Positions 41,901-54,700 of a stretch of DNA of 64,000 bases are shown here, one piece after another; the first letter of the stretch is position 1, and the number at the start of each line of letters is the position of its first letter. The notes beneath the pieces are model-generated. The model was not told where the DNA came from and made no database searches. It saw nothing but the letters and a program-made list of their open reading frames with translations. The DNA is from Antedon mediterranea (taxonomy: Eukaryota > Echinodermata > Crinoidea > Comatulida > Antedonidae). The stretch spans positions 12,424,601 through 12,488,600 of the forward strand of contig NC_092677.1 of assembly GCF_964355755.1 (NCBI RefSeq), read 5' to 3'. The position numbers and the translations under genes are program-made.

Positions 41901-42748
41901 GTTGGGGAATTGGGGAAAACCCGGTATTTTCGCTGAAAAGTTAGGAGTCTTCCATTTGTTTTGGCTTCACGATCGATCGAAAAGTGGGCGAATTACAGGT
42001 GAAAAACAAAAATATCAATCCGCGCGCAATGCATTTTGGGATTTATAGCGGGCCGCTATAATTATTAGAATCGATTTATTTTTCACATTTTTAACCGTTT
42101 AAAGACGGAAAAAGTTATCGCAATAGGACCATATAGTATTATTTTTACATTAAATATAGTTTGTGATCTTAAATTAGATCTAAAAAACGTAGGGAATGGG
42201 GCTTTAAAAGATATCTAAATTTTACCAAATTGATTATGCCTATAAATTATCTTAATAATAATAATCTATATTTATATAGATTTAAAGCAGGTTGGAAACT
42301 ATCTTTCAGTTACTTTCTCTTTATTTTGTTAATATTACTAATCAACCAATCACAGATGTCCAACTAATTGCATAGTATAAAGTAATTTGAATGCGTGTTG
42401 ATTTATTTTGTTTCACACCTTTTGTTGAGATATTAAGAGAGGTTTTTGAGAGGAAATTATAATGTGCACTTGTCGTTATAGAAATAGGGTGTTGTGTTTA
42501 AGACTCAAATTTGAGGGAAATTAAGGCCATACATTTAAATTAAAACCAAATTAAATGATTATTAGTTGAGTACATAGAGGCTATTTTGAGACTAGACTTA
42601 GATTGAAGCAGAATTGTACTATACTAACTAGAGAAGCCCATATTCATGAATATGGGCTTACTCCTGAGGGATCCAAGGGATCGCATGCTATACTATATTT
42701 AGGTTATATGCATGATATGCATATAACCTCTTGATTCTGTCAAAATCT

Positions 42749-42779
<31 letters not shown>

Positions 42780-45700
42780 TTCTTTCCTTAGCACTATTTG
42801 TCCGTGAATTATCTTGGCATCAGTTTCATCTATCTAAGTCAATTTTTCAGAGTATATTCCTTATGGCCAGGAATCGATGTGGTTATGTTTTCACGATGCG
42901 CAATCAAAAATTACGCGGTCTACGCGCGATTTAACGAAATCACGTTTGTAATCATATCTTCACAAACATGAATCACTTTTAAACAAAATTTGGTACTCAT
43001 AAATTTCAGGTCATATTTCATCATATGGCAATACAATTACGTGCGTAGCGCATATAACGCATGCGTACGCGCGCTTAAAATGTTCAAAATTGTCAGAATT
43101 TATTTTCGATGAAATTAGAGTACGTTTCAGGCAATTTTAAGCGTTTAAAAAATTGCCATGAGTGCGCAGATTTTTGCACGCGCACTGCGCGTCAAACGTT
43201 AATGCGCACTGTTTGTGTCCGATTACTGTTGTATAACCTTTCTTAAATAATATCATCATATTTTATTCACTTTTCAACGCGAAACAGCGTTATACGAGCA
43301 CGTCAAAAGTGACGGGCTACGCACGTGTAAGTTAACAAAATGGTGAAAATATGCTAAATTTTAAAATTAATATATATCGTTAGAATGCTCGGGAACACCT
43401 ATTTTTTATTTAATTTTCTTGAAGTGTATGTATCATATGTATGATTTATTATGAAATTAGAAGAACAAAAGTTGATTAAGTCATCATTAATGGCATATTA
43501 AATTTAACAAAATTAATTTCGACAACCAAACAAATTATAACATTTTCTTAGGCCAAAATAACAAACTTAACGTTAACTTTCTTCCTTAAGAAGTTCATAT
43601 ATTAAAGTTAAAAGTATATAGTTTGACAGTGCATCATTTTTTTTAATTTTTAAAGATGTCATCATAGTAAAACATTATAATTCATTGCGGTATGTAATAA
43701 TCTATCTGCACCAAAGTGGTTACTGCATAGTAAATACACGGAGGAATCTTTCCATAACTTTTAGTCAGTTGTGTATGGCTCGGTGGTCTTTGCTCGTGTC
43801 TATAGCATTCAAGTACCGAGATCGAGTCTCACCTTGGGAAACGAAACAAAATAAGTTTTTTTTTATTATCCGTATTGTTTGTTCAAATTTATTTCTTAGT
43901 GTATAGATTATACACATGATTTATAATGAAATCTAGATAAAAATTAACTTATGTCTTTATTATTATGTAACAACAAATGTGGTTTATGACATTATACGCA
44001 TATGGATCTTTGATCGGATTGTGATACCGGCTATGGTGTTCGCGTTAGCAAGGTCCTATCATATATTATAAATAATTAAAGATTCTGAGAAAATCAATCA
44101 ATCAATATATATTTTAAAAATCAATTATCTTTATTTAAATCAATGCATATAACCTATAATTCGTCATAGTGACGAATTAAATCTAGTTATATATATATAC
44201 TATATTATGTAAACAATGCTAAAAGGCAAGGAGAAAAATGAACCATATACAGTAGATAGAAATATAATAAATATTTTGTTCCACTAATAATTTTGGATTT
44301 CTGTATTCAGTTAAAAAATATGAATAATGTTGACTATTATTACTCATTTTTAATTTTAGTTGTGACAAATAGAAACGTAAACATTCTAATTTTCTAAATA
44401 AATCAAAATTTAATGAAAAGAAAGAATCTTATATAGATACTTGCAAAGTCAGGCAGTAACCTTTCATCTCTAATTAATCAGGAAGCCAGAAAAAATGTAG
44501 TTAATTAACGAATGCAGGAAACTTGTGATGTAATCAGCGTTGTAATGATTACAAATGCAGTTACGCATTATTCGGTTTTCTTTTGTAGGGAGGATGTGAC
44601 CAAACGTGGACTGACCGTAGTTGTCGATGCGCGCAAACCTACAAATAATACCTTGGATTTTTTAGCAGAAGCCGTAAACATGTTTCAGGTAATTTACGCA
44701 TTTTTTAAAACATATTTTTATACTATTTTAATTTGGTAATACTATTTGGTAATACATTTGTTTTATGATTGGTACAAGTTTTTTGAAGAGTTTTTAAATT
44801 TACAACATGCTATATTTTGGTTGTTTGAGCAAATTTCAACTTTTTCCAAATGTATCAGCACTTTGATGTTGTTATTTAATATGTACAAAATCACTTTTTG
44901 CATTCAAATTAGTTATACATTTTTTGTTTTAATTTTTTAAAATCATATTCTTATTTTATTTTAGGCAAAACTAAAAGTAAGTAAAAGACCCAGGTTTATG
45001 TCTGCATAATGTTGTTAATGAAACTTTTTTTTTTTGCACTATTTTAAAATTTTAACCCCTCTTTTTTTTCATTTAATTCTTTCCATACCCCAAACTTCCT
45101 TCGTCCTTCATCCTATTTTTAATTTTCATCATTATTTGTTCTTTCCATTTCATATTCAACAGTATTAGTAGTATTGTGGCTTGATTGTAAGATCTTTTTT
45201 AGTATTTAGTTAAATAGACATTTTCCAAAGCCTGAGTATTTCTAAATTAGTTCATTAAATACATTAGCATAATAAAAAATAAAGGATATGCAAATTAGCT
45301 TTATGATGGTCTGTGTTTTAATTCTAAAAGAGTGGAAGTCAGTTGGAAAAACTGTTAGTGCTCTCATCTTTTGATTGTGAAATTTAGAGGTTGAATCATA
45401 TCTTGTTAACTTCTAGATATATATATAGAACTTTTGCATCATGATATTTCAATTAACATACCTAATATTAAACATTCTTAAAATAGCATTTTTGAAATAA
45501 TTGTAATCTTTATTTATTTTTACTGCACATGTTAAACTGTAACTTTATTTCAAATTATCAATATTTTTTGGAAAATAGTCGATCAATAACCATTCTGTAT
45601 TGTATTAATACCATCATAAAATGTCCCAAACACATTCTGAATACCAGACTTTCCGGAAAACCAGACATATTTGGCCAGCCAGCCCAAAGGTGTCCGGTAT

Positions 45701-48700
45701 TGATAGAGTTGATTTTTAAAATACTGAAAAGGTTATAGTATATTAATTGTTTGCTGATCTTTATTTCAGGATTCTTTTCCTGGTACCGTGTTTGAAGTTG
45801 TACTGCTAGAACATTCAGTGCCATTGGGCCGATTCAGCTCCCAGTCTAACTGTCCATTCAACATCCCTCCTACGTTTAAGGTTTGTTTTTTTCTTGCAAG
45901 TTTGCCTCTTTTTTAAATAATCAATAGTGATAATAAAATAAATACAATTTAATCTCCAGTTTTATTTAATCTAATGATATAAAGATTTGATTCGAGGTTG
46001 AAGTTTAGGAAACAGTTTTCTGCAACCAGAATGTTCCACTTTCGATGATGGTTCAATTTCACTTTCTGTCTATCTTTGAGATGATGCTCTTTCAATTTAA
46101 TTTTTAATTGCGTTCCATGTTGTCTGTACAAATAAAAATGTCAATATCACTGAAAAATAGAATTTTAGATTTGAAATGAATGAAAAACCAAATCATATTT
46201 TTATGATTTTAAACTTTATTGTGGATGCAAGATTTAAAATTTCTAAGAACATTTTTTTAACATTACAAGTGGTAAATTCTTATAAAGACATTCTCTGTTC
46301 ATGTCTGTATTATTATGACCTTTGGCCTGTCAGAACCAATAACTAAAGTTGCTGTGTAATGCACATAGAGGAAACATTGAATTAACGAAGACACCAATTA
46401 GTAGATTATAGGAATTAACAAAGTAGGGGATGGTACCGGAGTATCGACCAATCAAATACCTTAAACCAATATGTATGATTTCAAGGAAGTCCAACATTAA
46501 TGTCGCCCCACTATGTGGTTCGGTTATAAAGTGTATGTTTACTGTCTAGTGGAAGATATTTAGAAGATTTAGAATAAAATTAAGGAAGTTGGTGAATTCT
46601 AAAATTAGGTGTTAAATTTAACCTAATTTTTGCATTGTAATTTTTTTAAACTTTTTTTTTTAAAGGGGTCGGCCCTTAGGATCAGTATATGTATATAATT
46701 CTTTATGTTAAACTATTAATAAAATGCGTATGTGTGTGACGTTTTGACTTTGACAAGAAATCTTCTTCTGGCAATGACTAGATGTTAGTGTTTGCTAGGA
46801 GTCGATTTGCTAGTTGTAGCACCCCCTATTACAGTAGTAAGCTTAGTCTGCGATTTGCCAAAGTTCTTCGGCTTTTAAGGTGAAATAAACAATTAACACT
46901 TGCATAAAAGATAAAACAGGACTTTTTTACAATGGAAACAGCAAACACTAAAATATTGAAGCTACTTAGAAGGAATTCAAATAGGATTATGCTTTATCCA
47001 TTATTTTAGGAACAGAGCATTATGATATAACATTAAAGTGCACAATTACCATTTGGTAGACACGGATGTCTGAGACTAATTGATTGCTTGGACGTTTCCA
47101 ATATGCATTAAGTATTCTTCTTTTATTGCCTGGAGTAGTTCTAAAGTTCAGTTTTCAAATTACATCTATTTATTCAATTGGAAGTATTATAATATAAAAG
47201 TGAGTTTTAGAAAATGTATTTGTGTTCAGCAACAATCCGAATTGATATGTTTAAATATTATTATTATTATTTTTGTCCATAGTTTCATCAAGTGCGGTCA
47301 TTGGAAAAGCTGTACCAATTTGTTCCAGCCCAGAATTTGACCAATCAGTTTAATGGAACTTTTAATTACAACCACGAGGCTTGGGTTAAGTTTAGAATGG
47401 TCAGTGGACAATTTGGATTTTAACTGATTAATAAACTCATCAAACTAGTTTGATAGTGTAGACAGAGCTTTACCATATATGGATATGATGACATCAAATC
47501 ACTACCATATTTGGGCATATCACTACCATATTTTGGCATATCACTACCATATTTGTCAGACTAGTTTGATAGTGTAGATAGAGCTTTACTGTGAAACAGT
47601 GACAGTGATTCTAAAAATAGAACCTTCTCATGGTTTAAAAAAAAAACTTTATGAGGTGTTAATGCAATAATTTTGTTTATTTCAATAGGTGTAACTTTAT
47701 ATTCGCATTTCCACTGAATGGCCAATTATATTATATTGCGTAAAGGAAAGACATAAACCTTTATGTTATTACTCGTTCCCTTCCAAGCCACTACTATTTT
47801 ATTCTGCCATAGAAATTGGAACCATTTATGTCTGGCTGTCGAAGCGCGGCCAAGTACTTGTTGGGATCGATAGAGGAACTTGCGAAGATGAACTGGGATG
47901 GTAACTCTGATGAGATCAATGACTTGATAGAGAAGGTGAAGGCCAAACACAAGATGATCTATCGGGATCAACGATTGGCAGGTCTTCTGGAGGAGGGTGA
48001 TGCCATCTTAAAGGCACTGCAGGATGAGCAAGGAACAGCTCTGGCTGGATCAGAAGACTTTCGGTAAGAAAACTTTTATTTCACATTTAATCAAAAGCAA
48101 CATTTCCTACACATCTCTGTCTAAAATTGAGTTTTTTTACTGACCTTTTTAGTATACATTTCTTGATGATAATTTTATTTAAATACTGTATACTTTGCAC
48201 CAAAATGTCTTTCCTGAATCTAACCAATTACTCAACTCCTTATGTAAAGGTACTCCAAAGTAGTTAAATACTATTATTCTGTTGGTGCAGTACCCGCTAG
48301 CTAATGGGGCTGAAACCTAGCCATCAGCACAAGCTTTGTGGTCTAGAGTAAGAGCGCAAGGCTAATGGTCCGAGAATTATATAGTATAAAGTACAAAATT
48401 ACGTTAAAGTAGGGCATAGATCTGACCAATTATACTTAATTTGATATTTCCCGAGGAATTGAGATGTCATTAATAACCCGCTACTATGTCAATGCAGCAA
48501 CATCTCTACACGTTTGTATGCAGATATTTGGCCCAGTGTGTTTTAAGTATAAGTGGTTTATTGTGGAAGCAGTAACAGCTTTCTGTGAAAGCAATGAGAA
48601 TCTGAGGCGTATGTACAGATATGAGTATGTCGCCATCTATGATTATGCTAGAGATTTGGAATTTGCTGCCCTCTATATGTTATAAACTTTTTTGTTCAGA

Positions 48701-51700
48701 ACATAGGAACTCTGCTACTGGTAAATAATTGTATAGTAACTTATTTTTATTATTGACAAACAAGAACAATATACAAGACTGGACAAATTCGACAGTACAT
48801 ATAAAGAAATATTGTGAATATTATCAGGTTCTAAATTATATAATTAAACAAATGATTTTTTTTTATTTTTGATAATATTTTGTAGTTGTTGTTTATTAGT
48901 TTCCACAAATTTACATATAATTTTCTTAATAAATCATTAAATATTTATCAATGCGGATGGTGGTCACAATAAGTCTACAAGTAGACTTTGAGCTGTTTTT
49001 ATGAAATTATTTGGTAAACAAATGAGGTAGGTTACCTTCAAACCAATTTATGAAAGGAAGAAAAAATTGAAAATCCATGGGAACATCTTGTTGCAGTGAA
49101 AGCTGTAGGGTATAAAAGTCCTTCGGTTAATCATTTAATCCAACATAAGGAAGCTTCCATAGGTTAAGCCAAAAAGTTCAAACAAAAGCAAACAAACTAA
49201 ACTAACACCTTTAATTCCAAATGAAAGATTTTAGCCCCAAGCAAAATCAATAAAGAAATATAGAGAGGCCTATATAACTGCTTACTTTCACAAATTTATC
49301 ATAGAAAATTGAATTTAAATTATCTAGGCCTAAGGTCTGGTTTATGCATTCCCAGCCAAGTGGAAATATTTGTGTAAACTTGTCAGACTGAATTTAGATT
49401 GAGGCTAGGCCTAAGGTTTTGTGAAAGTGGATATGTTAACCCTCTTAACTATTGATTCGTAGAGAATTTAGAGGTTTATTATTCCCCGATTGCAACATAG
49501 GTAAACAAAGAAATCATAATTTTACCTCACAAGGACCAGTGGGGTGATTTACTACCTGCATGAAATATTATAGCCTATATTTGATTTATGGTTCATTGAA
49601 TGACTGAAGTAGGCTTTGAAACCAGTTTTGTGTTGGATCTTATAATGTGTAGTAGATAAGTAATATTGCTTAAAGATCAAAGTGCGTCATTAAAAAGCCC
49701 AGATAAATACACAGTCTTACTGCACAGAGAGCCTCATTAAAGGATTTACACAACTAAACAATCATACCCCTTCAATAGAGGCCTATAGGACCGTTATCAG
49801 CTTTTATCAAAGGGTTTATGTACACCTGAGTGAGTGGTATCGCAGCCAGATGTTGCATGAGTGACTTAGCTGTGTTTCCGGTGGTGTGTTCGTAGAGGCT
49901 GATTAACAGGATAATTTGAATAACTTGTGAATTAATGAGATGTTTCTCGAACCAGTTCAAATTTCTTAGTCTTGGCTAGGTAACATGCAACTGAGCTGAT
50001 TATTGTGTTATTGCCAGTACTCTGTATGGTATAATTAATCTTTGGAATAACTTGAAAATTAGTTGAAAATAAATGAGGAGATATGGCAAAAAACTGGAAA
50101 CGTTTAAGGTAAAGTTGACTATAAATGTTTTATACAGTACAGTATATAGCATAGATATGCGTTTGTTTAAATGGTAATTAGGTTTTAAAGTTCAAACTTA
50201 GTTGCAACTACTGTTCCTGTTTTAGTATCATTTATATGAAAATATTAGGTTTATCTTAAATCTAAGAATAGATTTAGTCATATTCAAACATTTTTATGAA
50301 TTTAAAACTAAAAGTACAAAACTAAATACTTGTTAAAACCAAAATAATAACCAAAAAATTAGCTTGATATAAAACAAAACTATATCAGTTTTTCTCATAA
50401 TTTGGCAAATTAAATTACAAGGCAATTTTGAGGTCTAGGCTTCTTCATGGTCCAGTACAATCTAATTTTTTAGACAATGTCTTTTTTATAATTAATAAGA
50501 TAATTAAAATGTATTTTTATCATTTTAAAATGTATTTATTTACTTTAGATGGGATTAAAGAAATTTACAATAGATTTTTGTATCGGCAAGGTCTAATATA
50601 CAATACAAGTTAGGGTCTATAGGCTTCACTAAGTCTAATGTAAATACTGGCTTTTAGAACCAGGGACAAGGAGATATTATAAAAAAGAAAAGATTATCTT
50701 AATTAATTATTGGATTTGGTGATTAAACTTATTAGGGTTATGGTTAGTTCCGCAAGATTGGTGTAAAGTTCTTTTTTTTAAAATGATTTCATATAGATAA
50801 AAGTCACAATTTAATTAATTGAAAAAATATATATTGCTGACAAATAGTAATTGTTAGAAATTGGTTTATGCTTAGTGAAATCATGTTTTTGTTAATGTTT
50901 AATTTATTTATTTTTTTTTTTTTAAGTGAATAACTTTATTAAACTACAAAATATAATTATTCAATTGAGACACCCATTTACTCATATTCATCTTTTGTGT
51001 TTATAGAGAATGCAAGTTTATGTTTATGTTTGTGCAAAGTTAAAATAACAAACAATTCCTTAGCAACGTTAAGCATCTTGTTATGATACTGACACAGTAA
51101 TAATTTGTACCCTCAGCACAAAATTGAAAATTTCAATATTAACCTATTATAAAAGCAAGTCCTTAGCAACTTTTAACGTTCTTGTTATTTCTAAAATGAA
51201 ATATCATCATTATATGAAAATAATGTTGAAACAGTTGACAGTTTCCTTTATGTATAAGTCTTGAATAAAGTACATAAAATCCTTGTACCAATATTGAATC
51301 GCCTTCTACTTAAACAACCCACTTGACCTACTCCTATTAATACTCCATTACTTCATCCAACCCAACTATTTCTTGTCAGCAAGGCATAGTTTTCTATTTT
51401 AAGTACATAGTTTCACATTTTTAGTAGCAGAAACAGGGCACGTCATATTATAATGACGTTGCATATTAAAAATGTGCAACATTTTTTCCCTCAGCAATGA
51501 AGCCAAGTTTGCAGTAAAAGGAAAATATCAATTGTATATATATATATAATTTGTTATTTATGCAAATAATCAGCATAATTAATTGACAACATATAGATAG
51601 TGATGTTCCTATATTTAAACATTTCATTTTTTGGTTGGTATATTAAGGGAGATAAAAACAAGATCTAGAGATCTTTGCTATTCACGGACTATCTTTTGTT

Positions 51701-54700
51701 GTTTAGGAAATAATTAACATCCATAATGAATGCTCTGCCTTTTGATTTGCATCGGAAATGTCTCGCGACAAGTTCACCATTCTCTCTGAATAGTCACCAA
51801 CAAACCCATCACTGTCTCATGCTAATCGACCCTGTCGTTACTTTCGTGAAATACAACCTGACTTTTGTATATTTTGGCAAATAAGGAGAAGAACAATTAT
51901 TAAATCTTGGATGTGAAAGCCACTCTCATATCATTAGTACAATATAATAGTTTGATGAAATTTACTGTGAAAATGTTTTTCTATGTAAAACGCACCTGTG
52001 AGTGTTAAAGATACAACTGCAAAAGAAATACCGTGATTGAATAGGTTTAATCGACGGGAAGTTTGCGTCTTTTGTGAGGGGCAAATGGGTGGTGATGCGT
52101 AGGCGTCGAATAAACACTTAACTCACCTTAAAGTTTTAGAGTTACAAAGTATTTACACAGTGCGGGTTGAAATTTGGCAGTTGGAACGTTTATTTGTAAC
52201 ATTTGGTGAATTTATTTTGGTAATTGTAAGCAAGAAATCGGAAATAAATGTTTGGTAGGGTGGAAAATTTAGAAAGGCAACAGTTGGTAGTTTATTTATT
52301 TTCAACAATTCTACTTCCGACGATTTGATACAAATATTTAGTTTAAAATAAATTGGGATATGAAAACATAGTCAGAAAAATATCGTTATAGAATTGAAAT
52401 GTTGTTTTAATGAAAGGAACAGATAAAACATCAAAGTTCAATTGTTCAAAACTGTAATAAAAAATTGAAGTATTAATAAAACTTCATAAAATAATCATTT
52501 TTTTATACATTCTCAGGATTCACCCCAACCCCAGGTCAACCCCAGGTTACCCCCAACCCCAGGTTACCCCCAACCCCAGGTTACCCTCAAACCCTGGTTA
52601 CCCCCCAACCCCAGGTTACCCCCAACCCCAGGGTACCCCCGACCCTAGGTTACCCCCAACCCTAGGTTACTTTCGCTAAACACTATTTACATTCTCCCAT
52701 TCTGTAAAAGTTAGTTTCTCACCTAACCATAGTGTGCTTCAATAACTTCCTGTACTTGTTACTTTTTATTCTTTTAAATTAATCCACTTTAAATAATCAC
52801 TTAATGAAATTAAGTACCAATATAACAATAGGTATGTTGCTATTTATTGTTTACTAAAAAGGTGTATATATTTTTGTACTGCTTTATTATGACGCATTAT
52901 TTGAAATCATCCAAGCTTAATTAATAATAATTGTCAACTTAAAAAAAAATAAATTAATAGTTAAATGAAAGAAAGCAGTTGGATTGGACATTATGTTCAA
53001 ATAAAGGAAGTATAATTAATTGAAATAATCACTTAAAACATTCAATTCAATTTCTTTGTAAGACTTATTTGATTTGATGAAGAATAACAATACATTTTAA
53101 AAGGATAATAAAGAAATTGAAACAACTGTAGTTGACACCGGTATGTGTACTGTATCTCAAACATTCTCACTTGAGCACATAGCCCTACACATCACAATAA
53201 TACTTGCGCTATGTGTTAAAACAAAGGTACAGTAAAACCTCTATAAAGAGAACATGTTTAGGAAGCAACAAAAGGTGAGTGAATTAGGTTTGACCATAGT
53301 GTTAAATATATTGCTATTGTTGAGTTTTATGGAACCGGTGTCCCCCTGAATGGAGATTGTCTGTCTGTCTGAGATAGTTGTGTCCCCTGTTTAGGGGGTT
53401 TCCTAAAAAAAAAGGAGCGACACAATTTTAACTATAAAAACTATAACATTAATGTTATAGCTAGCAATAGTATACCTGACCGAAATACAGAAGCCTATAA
53501 ACATTGTTAGAAATTTGTCCCCGTTGATTTATAAGTCTATCACAGTTGTACATTCCAGCTGTCAAATTTGTTGACAGACAAAAAAAACCAAACCAATAAT
53601 TTTTATTTTACTATGTAAATGTGTTTATTTTGTTTTCAACCTTTTTCCTTTTTTTAGTTAAAAATATTCAGTTCATCTTTTTGAACTGAGGAACTCAGAT
53701 ATTCTAAATTGGTCAAACATGTACTATATCGGTGTTCCTAAATAACAGTTACACTGTCATTTTAAATATGACACATTTTTTGCTTTAAATTACATGTTCA
53801 TTTTGGTATGTATACTACCATCTACTTGAGATATATGGACAAGTTCACTACAATATATAACCTTTCGCTGATAACTATTCAATCCACAAATATGCCGCCA
53901 ATGAGATAACACATTGTGACTCTCTATAGCAATGATAAGCGTCATACAGTACTGTATGTGGGTGAATTAGCGAAAAAATAAATCGTTAGATAATGTCATT
54001 GACTTCTCGTTTATGACCAGAAACATTTTTCCAATAGGTGTGCAATAGGTGTGCGAGGTGTGGGTGGAAATTTGTAGTCCCTAGTTAGGTTTAAGAGACT
54101 GCCTATCATATTGTACCAACAAAAGAAGGATAGTAAAGGAATTTAGCATCTTGTTTGTGTTAATGCTTAATATTTTATCACCATTCAGATAAGGCATAAC
54201 CTAAATACAAAGAAAGGGGCATACATCTTCAACCGGTAGATGCTAATCTGTAGTGTAAAAACATTACTTCATTGATAAATATCAGTATCAGTTACTTCAT
54301 TGATAAATAGAAATAAATACATTACTCTATGATCTCTTCTTGTATTTTCTAGGGATGCCATCCGATGTGTCAGTAACCTCTACAACCAAGTGCACGAAGC
54401 CTGTGGTCGCGTGGATGCCATGGCTGAAAATAAAGTATCGCAACTCAGTCAGCACTTGCAGCTACGCATCTTTGAAGAGGAGGCCACTAAGGTTGGTCTT
54501 ATTATCTGCTATTAGATATTTTCAGCGGAATTTTTAGGTGTTCTCTAACTCTGAATAAAGAATTTTAATAAGGTGTGTTTGTTAGTCATGTCTTGTCTGG
54601 TGCACTGAGAATATTAACATGACGTAGAAGAAAAAAGCAAAGCAAGAAAAAATACGAATAAAAAAATAATGTGTATTTATTATTACAAGACACGCACTGA

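Larger units (their letters stand above)
37386..44588. other. Intron 6
   Basis: 7.2 kb. It holds a palindrome-rich element, a strong hairpin, the second TTAA-flanked transposon and a CpG-rich repeat block. No coding exon recognised. Confidence 0.55.
48064..54352. other. Intron 10
   Basis: 6.3 kb. It contains the small unassigned reading frame at 48464, a G-rich minisatellite and a decayed dispersed repeat near 53230-53400 (agtaaaacctctataaagagaac..gtgtccccctg). No coding exon recognised. Confidence 0.55.
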
